From a virus, in the IMG/VR virus record IMGVR_UViG_3300025617_000962, positions 1-54,509 of that record: 54,509 nucleotides of DNA; one strand, 5' to 3'. The position numbers and the translations under genes were made by a program. This document shows positions 6,680 to 14,150 of this stretch, piece by piece (the first letter of the stretch is position 1; each line of letters starts with the position of its first letter). The notes under the pieces are model-generated. The model ran no database searches, had not been told where the DNA came from, and saw only the letters and a list, made by a program, of their open reading frames with translations.

Positions 6680-7620
6680 TGACTGAGAAGTATACCGCAG
6701 CACAGTGGGCAGAGATCGAAGGCGGCCATGAAGTTACGCCTGCACAAGAAGAATCTTATTCTTTCTTGAGAGATTTGCACGAGTCACGTATGACCAAGGA
6801 CAACGGCAATGCCAAGAAGTTGACCTACACTGACTGCGGTGAAAGAATGTATCTAACACTGTTGGCATTGGAAACAATGCGACAGTATCCGGACTTCAAA
6901 GCATATGTGCAACGCTACTGCAAAAAGACAGCAGGGTTTGAGCGATACAAAATGTATCGCATCATGGGCACTGACCTCTACAACTTCATCTACTTCCTTG
7001 TAGGGGACAGCAGCGCACAAGACAAACTCAAAGATCCAGACAGTGCAAAACGTATGCGAGCAGCTACAAAGCTACCTACAGCAGCAATTAATAGATACAT
7101 CAATGCAGTTGCACAAGGCAAAGAACCTTCACAAGTCAACAGTATGCTAATGGCAATTGAAAGTGCTATCAAGGTTACCAACAGCGATTACAAAGCAATA
7201 CGCAGGAACCTAACCAACTTTGCACGTTTAACCAAAGCAGAGAAACGTTTGGTGTCGACACGTCTTATCTTTGCTGTTCGTGCTAAACTACGCAGTTCAG
7301 ATATTATTGAAGATTTTGAGAAGTTTGCAGCAGTTAAGAACCTAGAAAAAGCAAGCGTAGTTGATCCAGAACCAACAGTATCTACACCAGACATCAGCAG
7401 CACACCTGCTGACCTTGCACTGTATAAATATCTAGTAGGCGACAAAAACCTAGCACTAACCAAGAAGTTCTTAGAGCAAGCTAAGGATGGTAAAGCAGCA
7501 AGTGCTAACATGGTACAAGCATATATGCCAGCTATTAAGATGATAGACGACATAGTAGCAGCAGGCCCTGCGTATGTACAACAGCTAAGAGCAGTACATA
7601 AGAGAGCCAAAAAAGGCTAA
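6679..7620 (+). CDS. Uncharacterised late-operon protein
   Basis: 313 residues, mainly helical. The N-terminal 100 residues hold several aromatic/charged clusters (YSFLRDLHESR, YRIMGTDLYNFIYFLVGD), and the C-terminal third is Ala/Lys-rich. There is no signal peptide, membrane span or catalytic motif I can recognise. It ends the operon that begins at 4008 and is followed by a late promoter. A structural or head-assembly role is suggested by context only. Confidence 0.6.
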   Translation: MTEKYTAAQWAEIEGGHEVTPAQEESYSFLRDLHESRMTKDNGNAKKLTYTDCGERMYLTLLALETMRQYPDFKAYVQRYCKKTAGFERYKMYRIMGTDLYNFIYFLVGDSSAQDKLKDPDSAKRMRAATKLPTAAINRYINAVAQGKEPSQVNSMLMAIESAIKVTNSDYKAIRRNLTNFARLTKAEKRLVSTRLIFAVRAKLRSSDIIEDFEKFAAVKNLEKASVVDPEPTVSTPDISSTPADLALYKYLVGDKNLALTKKFLEQAKDGKAASANMVQAYMPAIKMIDDIVAAGPAYVQQLRAVHKRAKKG

Positions 7621-7645
7621 AGTAAACACAAAAATAACGTAAAAT

Positions 7646-7653
7646 GATAAATA
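7646..7653 (+). promoter_or_regulatory. T4-type late promoter
   Basis: GATAAATA followed by ATATTAT, about 57 nt before the ATG at 7711, in the gap after the preceding gene. Confidence 0.6.
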
Positions 7654-7710
7654 ATATTATACAAAACGCAAGAGAAGGCGTTTTGCCATTAGATCATAGG
7701 AGAATATAAA

Positions 7711-8019
7711 ATGGCTGAAGTAACAAACACAAACGGAACAGTAGCAGACGGTAACGGCTTAGGTCCAAAAACAGTAGTAATTAACATTGCAAAGACAAAC
7801 ATCACTAAAGCAGAGATGACAACAATGGTGCAAGCACTAGGTGCAGCTGGACACACTGTTGCAGGTGTAAAAGGCATGCTAGCAGACGAAACAGCAGACA
7901 ACGTACAAGTTGTTCTACAAGGTGGCGTAGACTACGTTGCAGATGCAACAGACGCACTAGGCGTAACTGGCGCAGCAACTACAATCATTGCTGGTCCATT
8001 CGACCAAAACCCTGCATAA
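7711..8019 (+). CDS. Small virion-type protein, probably abundant
   Basis: 102 residues, with almost no aromatic residues and rich in Ala, Val, Thr and Gly, predicted as a compact alpha/beta domain (TKAEMTTMVQALGAAGH, NVQVVLQGGVDYV). It has a private late promoter, a strong AGGAG site and its own terminator, the layout expected of a highly expressed single-gene transcript. A head decoration or other structural protein is likely; no named family is recognised. Confidence 0.65.
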   Translation: MAEVTNTNGTVADGNGLGPKTVVINIAKTNITKAEMTTMVQALGAAGHTVAGVKGMLADETADNVQVVLQGGVDYVADATDALGVTGAATTIIAGPFDQNPA

Positions 8020-8066
8020 GAATTCCTTTACCTTAGGAACCGTGATGTTATAACAGGCGTCACACT

Positions 8067-8099
8067 AAAGAGTCACTTTTTAAGTGGCTCTTTTTTTAT
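8067..8099 (+). terminator. Rho-independent terminator
   Basis: AAAGAG-T-CACTT pairs with AAGTG-G-CTCTTT (one wobble pair, 3-nt loop), followed by a run of seven T. Confidence 0.85.
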
Positions 8100-8102
8100 G
8101 AC

Positions 8103-8109
8103 TTAAATA
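8103..8109 (+). promoter_or_regulatory. Late promoter abutting a start codon
   Basis: TTAAATA ends 4 nt before the ATG at 8114. In T4 the start site is about 5 nt beyond the core, so the mRNA would have essentially no leader. Confidence 0.55.
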
Positions 8110-8113
8110 CTGT

Positions 8114-8509
8114 ATGAGATTTACAATACATACCCTAGTAGACATAACTGAGACAGGTGCTCGTCGAGGCGAAGACCCTAAACAATATCGACAACAACAA
8201 AACTTTCTAACAGTTATGCAGACTATTGGACTAAGAGTAAATCCAACGTATGTTGCAGCACCAGAAGTTGTTAAAGAAGTTCCGAGTAAACTAGGACTGG
8301 GTACATCATACAAATCTAAACAATCTGTTTGGAAATATGTGTTTGACATAGAGTATGAAGGCGCATTGGACGTAGATACACTAGTAAATGACTTTGATCT
8401 AATACCAATTATCACAGATCTAGACGAAACTGCAAAGTTTGAAAATGCACATTTCATTACCAATAATGATGCAATTAACAATATACTTTTTGAAATAGAT
8501 GATAAATAA
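8114..8509 (+). CDS. Conserved-type phage protein of unknown function
   Basis: 131 residues starting MRFTIHTLVDITETGARRGE. The start is set by the late promoter, only 4 nt upstream, and there is no Shine-Dalgarno sequence. The protein looks like a mixed alpha/beta domain with a C-terminal acidic strand-rich half ending LFEIDDK. The stop codon overlaps the next late promoter. Similar short proteins occur in marine T4-like phages as far as I recall, but the function is not known. Confidence 0.6.
   Translation: MRFTIHTLVDITETGARRGEDPKQYRQQQNFLTVMQTIGLRVNPTYVAAPEVVKEVPSKLGLGTSYKSKQSVWKYVFDIEYEGALDVDTLVNDFDLIPIITDLDETAKFENAHFITNNDAINNILFEIDDK
8501..8508 (+). promoter_or_regulatory. T4-type late promoter
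   Basis: GATAAATA formed by the last codons of the preceding gene, about 85 nt before the ATG at 8595. Confidence 0.55.
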
Positions 8510-8594
8510 AACTGTAGCGTAAAAATTACCAGGCATATTAAAACACATACTAAAGGCTAACCAAGAGTTTACTTTAACTATTAACGGAGTTTAT

Positions 8595-8837
8595 ATGTCT
8601 GAGATTAACACGACAACTGATTTAGAAAAGCAAAGTCTAGAAGCACACGTAGACCTATGCGCTCTGCGCTACAGCAACCTTGACAATCGTCTAAACACTG
8701 TTGAACGCACACTCCTTAACATCCACGAAGACATCAAAAAAGGTCAAAACTCAATGACCAAAGTGCTAGTTGGCACAGCAGGCACAGTTATTGCAGGATT
8801 GCTATCAACTGTTGTTGTCGTTTTAATGAAATTCTAA
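8595..8837 (+). CDS. Coiled-coil membrane-anchored small protein (holin-like/XhlA-like)
   Basis: 80 residues: a charged coiled coil (about residues 10-55, with LDNRLNTVERTLLNIHEDI) followed by one C-terminal hydrophobic span (VLVGTAGTVIAGLLSTVVVVLM) and a short tail. This order resembles the XhlA haemolysin/holin-like family, in which a coiled coil precedes the membrane segment. Late promoter control fits a lysis or membrane role. A simple membrane anchor of unknown use is the alternative. Confidence 0.55.
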   Translation: MSEINTTTDLEKQSLEAHVDLCALRYSNLDNRLNTVERTLLNIHEDIKKGQNSMTKVLVGTAGTVIAGLLSTVVVVLMKF

Positions 8838-8846
8838 TCCGCTCAC

Positions 8847-8854
8847 GATAAATA
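8847..8854 (+). promoter_or_regulatory. Late promoter 5 nt from a start codon
   Basis: GATAAATA ends 5 nt before the ATG at 8860, which places the A of the ATG at the expected +1. No ribosome site is present. Confidence 0.6.
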
Positions 8855-8859
8855 ACTAT

Positions 8860-9156
8860 ATGTTATTACGTGAGTTTTTTATTGACCCCGAAGAAGATGT
8901 TCTAGAAGAAGGACAAACATGGGCACGTTCTGGAAAGAAAGTTGTGCGCAAGTTCCGTTGTAGTGGCGGTCCTCGCAAGAACCGTGTGGTTGCTAAGATG
9001 GCACAGTGCTTCGCAGCACCTGATATTAAAAAGCGTCAGACACTGAAGAAAACCAAAGCTAGACTGGGCGGAAGAATGATACGCAAAGCTAAAAAGACCA
9101 AGCGCATTAATCCAGCAAGTAAGCGTATTCAATCTTTAAACAAGAAGAGAAGATAA
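8860..9156 (+). CDS. Very basic internal head protein A (capsid-targeted)
   Basis: 98 residues, with about one third Lys/Arg. It starts MLLREFF, where LRE matches the prohead-protease motif, followed by an acidic stretch (DPEEDVLEEGQ) and then a basic body with two CxnC-type cysteines (RCSGG, AQCFAAP) and KKTKRINPASKR. The next gene is a clear paralogue. An acidic targeting peptide removed from a DNA-binding basic body is the pattern of T4 internal proteins, so DNA condensation or injection with the genome is likely. Confidence 0.65.
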   Translation: MLLREFFIDPEEDVLEEGQTWARSGKKVVRKFRCSGGPRKNRVVAKMAQCFAAPDIKKRQTLKKTKARLGGRMIRKAKKTKRINPASKRIQSLNKKRR

Positions 9157-9467
9157 TGCTATTACGTGAGCTTATAGAAGGCGTTACAACTATCTTTGGT
9201 AAAAGCGGAAACAAAACTGTTCGCAAGTATCGTTGTACTAGTGGCACACGCAAAGGACGTATTGTTGCAAAGCCTGCAACATGCAATGCTCCTAAGAATG
9301 TCAAAGCATCAAACACACTAAAGAAAACTAGACGTTCAAAAGGCAAGACGATAAGTATTAAGAGCACACGTACTAAACGTACAAATCCAGCAAGTCAAAA
9401 GCTGAGACGATTGAATACTGGACGTAGAAGAATTAAACCTAGAAATAGAAGAGGTGCAAGAATATGA
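9156..9467 (+). CDS. Very basic internal head protein B, paralogue of the previous gene
   Basis: 103 residues starting MLLRELIEG with LRE/LIE motifs. It shares with its neighbour the order VRKYRC-SG-RKGRIVAKPATC-AP-TLKKT-TKRTNPAS, so the pair arose by tandem duplication. It lacks the acidic segment after the targeting peptide. Its ATG overlaps the upstream stop. It is likely an internal, DNA-associated virion protein. Confidence 0.65.
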   Translation: MLLRELIEGVTTIFGKSGNKTVRKYRCTSGTRKGRIVAKPATCNAPKNVKASNTLKKTRRSKGKTISIKSTRTKRTNPASQKLRRLNTGRRRIKPRNRRGARI

Positions 9468-9697
9468 GAATAGATGAAATAACAACAGCTAAGATTGATA
9501 AAGTAAAACCTGGTGTAGAAGCTACTGTTGATAATGGCGACGGCACTAAAACTGTTGTTGATCTTAAAAAGAATCCTAATGCACTTGTTAAAGATCCTGC
9601 AACTAAAAAAATCAAACTAAACAAAAAGCCACAAGCTGGCAATGCAACCGATCCTGCTAAAACACCTAAACCTGGCGATAGTGTAGAAGTAGAATGA
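9464..9697 (+). CDS. Capsid-targeted short protein
   Basis: 77 residues starting MRIDEITTAK (IDE motif). The remainder is Lys/Asp/Pro-rich and low-complexity (KPGVEATVDNGDGTKTVVD, KKPQAGNATDPAKTPKPGD), probably disordered with one small beta-hairpin. It overlaps both neighbouring genes by 4 nt (ATGA). It is probably a minor internal head protein. Confidence 0.55.
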   Translation: MRIDEITTAKIDKVKPGVEATVDNGDGTKTVVDLKKNPNALVKDPATKKIKLNKKPQAGNATDPAKTPKPGDSVEVE

Positions 9698-9894
9698 GAA
9701 TTATAGACATAGTTGATGAGATATACATGACCAATGAAGAGAAAGCTCTTTTGGAAACCATTAACGATGTCCGCCCGCTAGGATCATTTCCTGAGCGTGA
9801 GCAAACCATTATCAATAATCTAATTCGTAAAAGTATAATAAGTAAAGTACAAACGCAAAGTGGAACGATAGTGGTGATACGGAATGACAACTGA
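9694..9894 (+). CDS. Small head-operon protein
   Basis: 66 residues starting MRIIDIVDEIYM, similar to the targeting peptides of the adjacent genes. The rest looks like a small winged-helix-like domain: helix EEKALLETINDV, helix EREQTIINNLIRKSI, then a strand pair IISKVQTQSGTIVVIR. A DNA-binding role is possible. ATGA overlap upstream; the 3' end overlaps the next gene by 11 nt. Confidence 0.5.
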   Translation: MRIIDIVDEIYMTNEEKALLETINDVRPLGSFPEREQTIINNLIRKSIISKVQTQSGTIVVIRNDN

Positions 9895-10306
9895 AAATCT
9901 ATTATATGACCTTGAAGAGATTGTTAACCAAGGACTTGAAGACAGTGCTATACCACATTCACGAGGTAATAGCATCAGAATCAAACATATTGTGGTTCGC
10001 AAAAGTCCTAAGGGCTATTTGATATACGATGCCAAAGAGAACCGTCAAGTAACTCGTACTGTTTTTAAAACTACAGCCGTTGCTATTGCTAAGAATCTAG
10101 CACAAGGCAACGATATCACTGAGCAACTTATAGAATACGATAAAATTATGTTAAAACACTATAATGATGCTATATTTTACAAAAATTCAATTAGAAAATG
10201 CAAAGACAGTATTGCAAGAGAAATAAGAGAAACTAGACTAGATATATCAATAGAAGAATCGAGACGAGTACGCAGTCAATTAGACCGATTTATTTTTTGT
10301 TTGTGA
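9884..10306 (+). CDS. Uncharacterised head-operon protein
   Basis: 140 residues. A strand-rich middle (KHIVVRKSPKGYLIYDAK) precedes a long charged C-terminal helix (NSIRKCKDSIAREIRETRL), ending with aromatic FIFCL. It lies between the basic proteins and the core protein gene in the same late cluster, and its stop overlaps the next late promoter. No family is recognised; head assembly is the contextual guess. Confidence 0.55.
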   Translation: MTTENLLYDLEEIVNQGLEDSAIPHSRGNSIRIKHIVVRKSPKGYLIYDAKENRQVTRTVFKTTAVAIAKNLAQGNDITEQLIEYDKIMLKHYNDAIFYKNSIRKCKDSIAREIRETRLDISIEESRRVRSQLDRFIFCL

Positions 10307-10312
10307 TAAATA
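10305..10312 (+). promoter_or_regulatory. T4-type late promoter
   Basis: GATAAATA, 33 nt upstream of the core-protein ATG. Confidence 0.6.
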
Positions 10313-10344
10313 TATTATAGAACACCTATCAACAGGAAGATAAA

Positions 10345-11094
10345 ATGCAAATTAGAGAATTTTCAAAGCCAGTTACGGCAGCAAAACTAAATGAAAGCCT
10401 AGCACAACGCTTTGGTTCAAAGATTAACATTGACGAGTTTACTACTGAGCAACTACAAGATGCTCGTAATAAATTGCGTACAAAAGTATTCAACGTAGAA
10501 ACAACTGAAAGTTTCGACGCAGTACAAAACACAGAATATTCTAAAAACAAAATGTTTTTGGATGTTCTTAATGCTGCACTCAACGAGCGTGATGATGTAA
10601 CAGTTGCAATTGACGAAGCTATTGAGCAAGTTAATGAAGGTGAAGAAGACAAAGCAGAGCTAGTAATGGCAGCCAAGGACATGGTTGATCGTGTTACTGG
10701 TTGGATGGAAGACACTGCTGAAATGCAAACTGAATCAATGCTAGAACTTGCAGATGCTATCCGCGACGAAATGGGCAGTGAGCAAGCAGAAGCATTTACT
10801 GCAAGTGTTAAACCTGCACTGGAAGCAATGTACGGCGTAATGGAAACAACACGTCAAACACTAACACAAGGTGTTGGCATGCTAACAGGCGAAGCCGAGC
10901 CAATGGATACAATGGGTGCTGAAGAGCCAGACATGGATATGGAGCCAACTGTTGATGGCGATGCAGACATAGATATGGATATGGAAGAGCCGGCAGCAGA
11001 TGATGACTTTGGTGCAGCAGACGCAGCAGCAGGCGGAGAAGAACTAGGCGGACGTGAAAAGCGTGAGTCAGTAGACCATTCAAAAAAAAAGTAA
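10345..11094 (+). CDS. Capsid-targeted prohead core/scaffold-like protein (0-frame product)
   Basis: 249 residues starting MQIREFSKPV (IRE motif), followed by a strongly helical, acidic body and a C-terminal run of Met/Asp/Glu (about residues 183-225). The acidic, helical, targeting-peptide-bearing build is that of T4-type prohead core proteins, which fill the prohead and are cut away during maturation. The ORF ends at TAA (11092-11094) immediately after a slippery A-AAA-AAG heptamer with a strong hairpin downstream; a -1 shift there extends the product by 108 residues. Confidence 0.7.
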   Translation: MQIREFSKPVTAAKLNESLAQRFGSKINIDEFTTEQLQDARNKLRTKVFNVETTESFDAVQNTEYSKNKMFLDVLNAALNERDDVTVAIDEAIEQVNEGEEDKAELVMAAKDMVDRVTGWMEDTAEMQTESMLELADAIRDEMGSEQAEAFTASVKPALEAMYGVMETTRQTLTQGVGMLTGEAEPMDTMGAEEPDMDMEPTVDGDADIDMDMEEPAADDDFGAADAAAGGEELGGREKRESVDHSKKK

Positions 11095-11127
11095 ATGAAG
11101 CTGTAGATAGTGCTACTATCTACGCTT
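11085..11127 (+). promoter_or_regulatory. -1 programmed ribosomal frameshift signal
   Basis: The slippery heptamer A-AAA-AAG (11085-11091, in frame) is the sequence used in E. coli dnaX. The 0-frame stop follows at once. After a 6-nt spacer, AAGC plus GTAGATAG pairs with CTATCTAC plus GCTT (11098-11127, one bulged T, 5-nt loop), giving a 12-bp stem. All three elements and their spacing fit canonical -1 recoding. Confidence 0.75.
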
Positions 11128-11417
11128 TATTAAGACAACAAAAAGCAGCCGGAGTGGCTGCTTTATCAATGAACAAGCTAGACAAATACATGCGCAATCA
11201 AGGCAAAGGAAACTTTGACTATGAAAGCTTTAAAGCAATGTATGACGCTGATCCTAGACTACAACAGCTGGTTACTAACTTTGATCAAGACAAGATTGAA
11301 TTCAAACAAAGTGAAGTAGACGATGTTGCTGGTGCAGTTCCAGGCAATCCAGGACGTCCAAGCGATCCTGTAGGTAACATGGCTAAGAACGCTACAGACT
11401 TAGGCGACGAACTTTAA
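11091..11417 (+). CDS. -1 frame C-terminal extension of the core protein
   Basis: The -1 frame is open across the shift site and adds 108 residues (VNEAVDSATIYALLRQQKAA... to NATDLGDEL), giving a 357-residue fusion with the upstream frame. Without frameshifting, the only starts are a GTG at 11154 and an ATG at 11169, with no ribosome site. The extension is helical, contains a KYMRNQGKGNFDYESFKAMYD segment and ends in a proline/glycine-rich tail. A sequencing error in the A run would also join the frames, but the dnaX-type signal argues for recoding. Confidence 0.65.
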   Translation, partial: VNEAVDSATIYALLRQQKAAGVAALSMNKLDKYMRNQGKGNFDYESFKAMYDADPRLQQLVTNFDQDKIEFKQSEVDDVAGAVPGNPGRPSDPVGNMAKNATDLGDEL

Positions 11418-11424
11418 ATAACGG

Positions 11425-11453
11425 TTGACAAGGCTCCTATTTGGTGTTATTAT
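11425..11453 (+). promoter_or_regulatory. Sigma70-like promoter with an arm complementary to the RBS
   Basis: TTGACA (11425-11430), a 17-nt spacer and TATTAT (11448-11453). GCTCCTAT in the spacer (11433-11440) is the exact complement of ATAGGAGC (11462-11469), which is the ribosome-binding site of the next gene. In read-through RNA the RBS would be masked; in RNA starting here it would be free. Confidence 0.65.
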
Positions 11454-11475
11454 ATACACTAATAGGAGCTTTTTT

Positions 11476-11829
11476 ATGACTGAACGATCGCAAGAAGACA
11501 TAGTTAAAAACATTACAGAAGTAATGGAACAGTATGTAACCCCAGCAGTAGCACAGCACGGGGGCGAAGTTAACTTTGTTAGCTTTGAAAACGGTGTTGT
11601 ATTGGTAGAACTAAGTGGAGCATGTAGCGGCTGCGCAGGCAGCACAATGACTCTTCAACATGGTATCCGACAAATGCTTTCATCAATGGTGCCTGAAGTA
11701 TTAGATATTGAAGGTATAGACGATCCGATGTCAACAGTTGACCCATATTTTATGCATGATCCTTTTGGCATGCAACATATCAATTTAGAAGATTATGACA
11801 CAGACTTGCCAGAGGAACCTGAAGATTGA
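11476..11829 (+). CDS. NfuA/NifU C-terminal-type Fe-S cluster carrier
   Basis: 117 residues from the ATG at 11476, which sits 6 nt after AGGAG. The core has the NifU C-terminal pattern: HGGEVNFVSFENGVVLVEL followed by GACSGCAGS, whose CxxC holds a [4Fe-4S] cluster at a dimer interface. Such proteins load or repair Fe-S clusters. An acidic C-terminal tail (about 45 residues) is additional. It has its own early-type promoter. In the phage it may keep ferredoxin-type or other Fe-S enzymes active during infection. Confidence 0.9.
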   Translation: MTERSQEDIVKNITEVMEQYVTPAVAQHGGEVNFVSFENGVVLVELSGACSGCAGSTMTLQHGIRQMLSSMVPEVLDIEGIDDPMSTVDPYFMHDPFGMQHINLEDYDTDLPEEPED

Positions 11830-12506
11830 GTTTAATTATAGAAAAATACAAGTACGAAAAACTAAAGCGTGTTGAAGTAGACGGCAAGCGCCGTTATGCA
11901 GCACCTGGTGGTCCTCCAGTAGCAAGTGTTACAACTATTCTTAGTGGTACTAAGGATATGAGCCATCTTATTGCTTGGAAGAAGCGTGTAGGCGAAGCTA
12001 AAGCACAAGAGATTGTAACTGAAGCAAGTGGCGTTGGTACACGCATGCACAAATATTTAGAAGACTATATTGAATTCGGCGAATGGCCTACTGCTGGTAG
12101 CAATCCTTATGCACAGCAAGCACACTCAATGGCAACAGTTATACGTGACGAAGCTATGGTACATGTTGATGAAATCTGGGGAAGTGAAGTTCCGCTTTAT
12201 GTTCCTGGTATCTTTGCAGGCACTACTGACCTTGTAGGGCAATACAAAGGCAATCCGTGCATCATGGATTTTAAGCAGACGAACAAGCCCAAGAAGCCTG
12301 AGTGGGTAGAAGACTATTATCTACAGCTAACAGCATATGCTCTAGGTCACAACGAAGTACACGGTACAGACATCCGTGAAGGACATATCTTTATGTGCAG
12401 TCGTGCAGGAGAGTATCAGCAGTTTGATCTATGGCCTGATGAGTTTGCAGAGTGGGAACAAGAGTGGTGGAACCGCTGCCGCCAGTATTATGAGAAGCAC
12501 GGATAA
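11826..12506 (+). CDS. PD-(D/E)XK superfamily nuclease
   Basis: 226 residues from a TTG that overlaps the previous stop. Nuclease features are GTRMHKYLEDYIEFGEW, the metal-binding GTTDLVGQYKGNPCIMDFKQTNK (D, then DxK) and a following YYLQLTAYALG helix with a Gln, the order found in RecB/Cas4-like exonucleases. It probably processes DNA ends in replication, recombination or host-DNA breakdown. Similar single-domain exonucleases occur in marine T4-like phages. Confidence in the fold is good; the substrate is unknown. Confidence 0.82.
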   Translation: MSLIIEKYKYEKLKRVEVDGKRRYAAPGGPPVASVTTILSGTKDMSHLIAWKKRVGEAKAQEIVTEASGVGTRMHKYLEDYIEFGEWPTAGSNPYAQQAHSMATVIRDEAMVHVDEIWGSEVPLYVPGIFAGTTDLVGQYKGNPCIMDFKQTNKPKKPEWVEDYYLQLTAYALGHNEVHGTDIREGHIFMCSRAGEYQQFDLWPDEFAEWEQEWWNRCRQYYEKHG

Positions 12507-12509
12507 ATA
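12502..12509 (+). promoter_or_regulatory. T4-type late promoter
   Basis: GATAAATA overlapping the nuclease stop codon, 28 nt before the fibre ATG, which has a TAGGAG site. Confidence 0.6.
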
Positions 12510-12536
12510 CTACTACAATAACGTAGGAGTATTAGT

Positions 12537-14147
12537 ATGGCCGTAGTTTCCATCAGCAGAATTCAAGTTCGTAGAGGACAAAAGAACACCGGTAGCGGAC
12601 TGCCGCAGTTAGCAAGTGGTGAGTTTGGGTGGGCTGTTGACACGCAAGAATTGTTTATTGGTAATGGAAGCGTAGCAGAAGGTGCACCTTATGTAGGTAA
12701 TACGAAACTACTAAGTGAAACCGATAATTTATTTGAGTTTGCAAATACATATGAATACAAAAGCGGCAATAGCATACAAACAGGAGATTCGGTTAATAAT
12801 CCTGTATTAAGAACACTGCAAGCTAGACTAGATGATAGAGTTAGTGTACGGTCATTTGGCGCCAATGGCGACGGAACAAACCAAACAGAAGCTCTACAAC
12901 GTGCCATTGACCAATTGTATCTAAACGCATCGAACAAAGGACAACCTCTGTCCAGAGTCGAACTTATTTTAGAACCTGGAGAGTACACAGTTACTAACAC
13001 AATTTACTTGCCGCCGTTTACTACCATTAGAGGTTCTGGTGCTGATAAAACAATTATTAATGCTGGAGCTCATGCAGTTTTTAAAACAGTAAACGAAACA
13101 AGTACACCAGGTGTATATATAAATGATGCAACTAGTACAACACTTAATCAGCCTAGAAATATTAATATTTCTAATCTAACTATTAATACTACACTAGGCC
13201 CTGCTTTAGATTTACAAAGTTGTAAAGACAGTACCTTTAAAGATATAATTTTATCAGGTAATTATTCGTTAGGCGATACTATTGACGGGAACAGTGTCGG
13301 AATAAAACTAACATCATTGAGCACAGCAGTTAGTTCAAATAATAATCTATTTGATAATATACAAGTAAAGCAATTCTCTAATGCTGTTTATTCAGATAAT
13401 GATATAACTGGTAATTTATGGACAAAAAGTACATTTGATACACTCTATCAAGGAATTGCGTTTGGTATTGGAACAATATTAGGTACAAGTGGCATGTTAA
13501 CTGGTCCGTTAAACAATGTTATAGATAAATGTAAATTTGATAATGTGTATGCGAGTGCAATTCGTATTGACAACGGTACAGACAATGCTAGTAAAAATAA
13601 TCAATATTATAGTGTAGGCAATAATGGCGGCACATCATCACTCAATCAGCATCCAGTTATAAAATTTGTTAGTAATAGAAATTCTAGTACAAATGATTGG
13701 TTTAAACGCAGCGAAGAACTTGGGTATGGCGAAGAATATAAAAATGGTGTAAGGTATCAACCAGAAGTAGAAGGGCCTGCTATTACAGATTTCAATACAA
13801 CTCATAAACTTACTATTGGACAATCAGGAGAGTACTCTAAATTATTTAGACTTCCAGCAGAAGTCTCCAAAGGTTATGAAATTGATTATATCTATAAAAG
13901 TGACTCTGTTGATGCAACTCGACATGGCACATTAACTTTGGTTGTTGACCCAGTTGGCGACACATTTAACCTTTCAGATAATTTTGATTTCACAGGCGAT
14001 AGCTTGTATGCAGAAAATTTAAAATTTACAGCAAATAATTACGACGAAGATGGCGATAATTCTATTGACACAACAGCTATCATGATGTTAAACTTAACTA
14101 GTAGTGATAGTGCTACATTATTTTACAATGTGAGAACTAAGTCGTAA
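12537..14147 (+). CDS. Tail fibre/spike with pectate-lyase-like beta-helix
   Basis: 536 residues. The N-terminus (about 1-60) has the phage fibre-attachment pattern SRIQVRRG...LPQLASGEFGWAVDTQELFIGNG. From about residue 100, VSVRSFGANGDGTNQTEALQRAI is the start of a pectate_lyase_3-type right-handed beta-helix, continuing with Asn/Thr/Ser-rich rungs to about 430. A C-terminal beta domain follows. Such proteins bind or degrade surface polysaccharide. It is preceded by a late promoter. Whether it is enzymatic cannot be told from the sequence. Confidence 0.82.
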   Translation: MAVVSISRIQVRRGQKNTGSGLPQLASGEFGWAVDTQELFIGNGSVAEGAPYVGNTKLLSETDNLFEFANTYEYKSGNSIQTGDSVNNPVLRTLQARLDDRVSVRSFGANGDGTNQTEALQRAIDQLYLNASNKGQPLSRVELILEPGEYTVTNTIYLPPFTTIRGSGADKTIINAGAHAVFKTVNETSTPGVYINDATSTTLNQPRNINISNLTINTTLGPALDLQSCKDSTFKDIILSGNYSLGDTIDGNSVGIKLTSLSTAVSSNNNLFDNIQVKQFSNAVYSDNDITGNLWTKSTFDTLYQGIAFGIGTILGTSGMLTGPLNNVIDKCKFDNVYASAIRIDNGTDNASKNNQYYSVGNNGGTSSLNQHPVIKFVSNRNSSTNDWFKRSEELGYGEEYKNGVRYQPEVEGPAITDFNTTHKLTIGQSGEYSKLFRLPAEVSKGYEIDYIYKSDSVDATRHGTLTLVVDPVGDTFNLSDNFDFTGDSLYAENLKFTANNYDEDGDNSIDTTAIMMLNLTSSDSATLFYNVRTKS

Positions 14148-14150
14148 TAG

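Noticed and set aside
11085-11417. A sequencing error in the A run instead of frameshifting
   Set aside because: It remains possible, but the exact dnaX-type heptamer in the right frame, an immediate stop, correct spacer and a 12-bp stem would be a large coincidence, so recoding is preferred.
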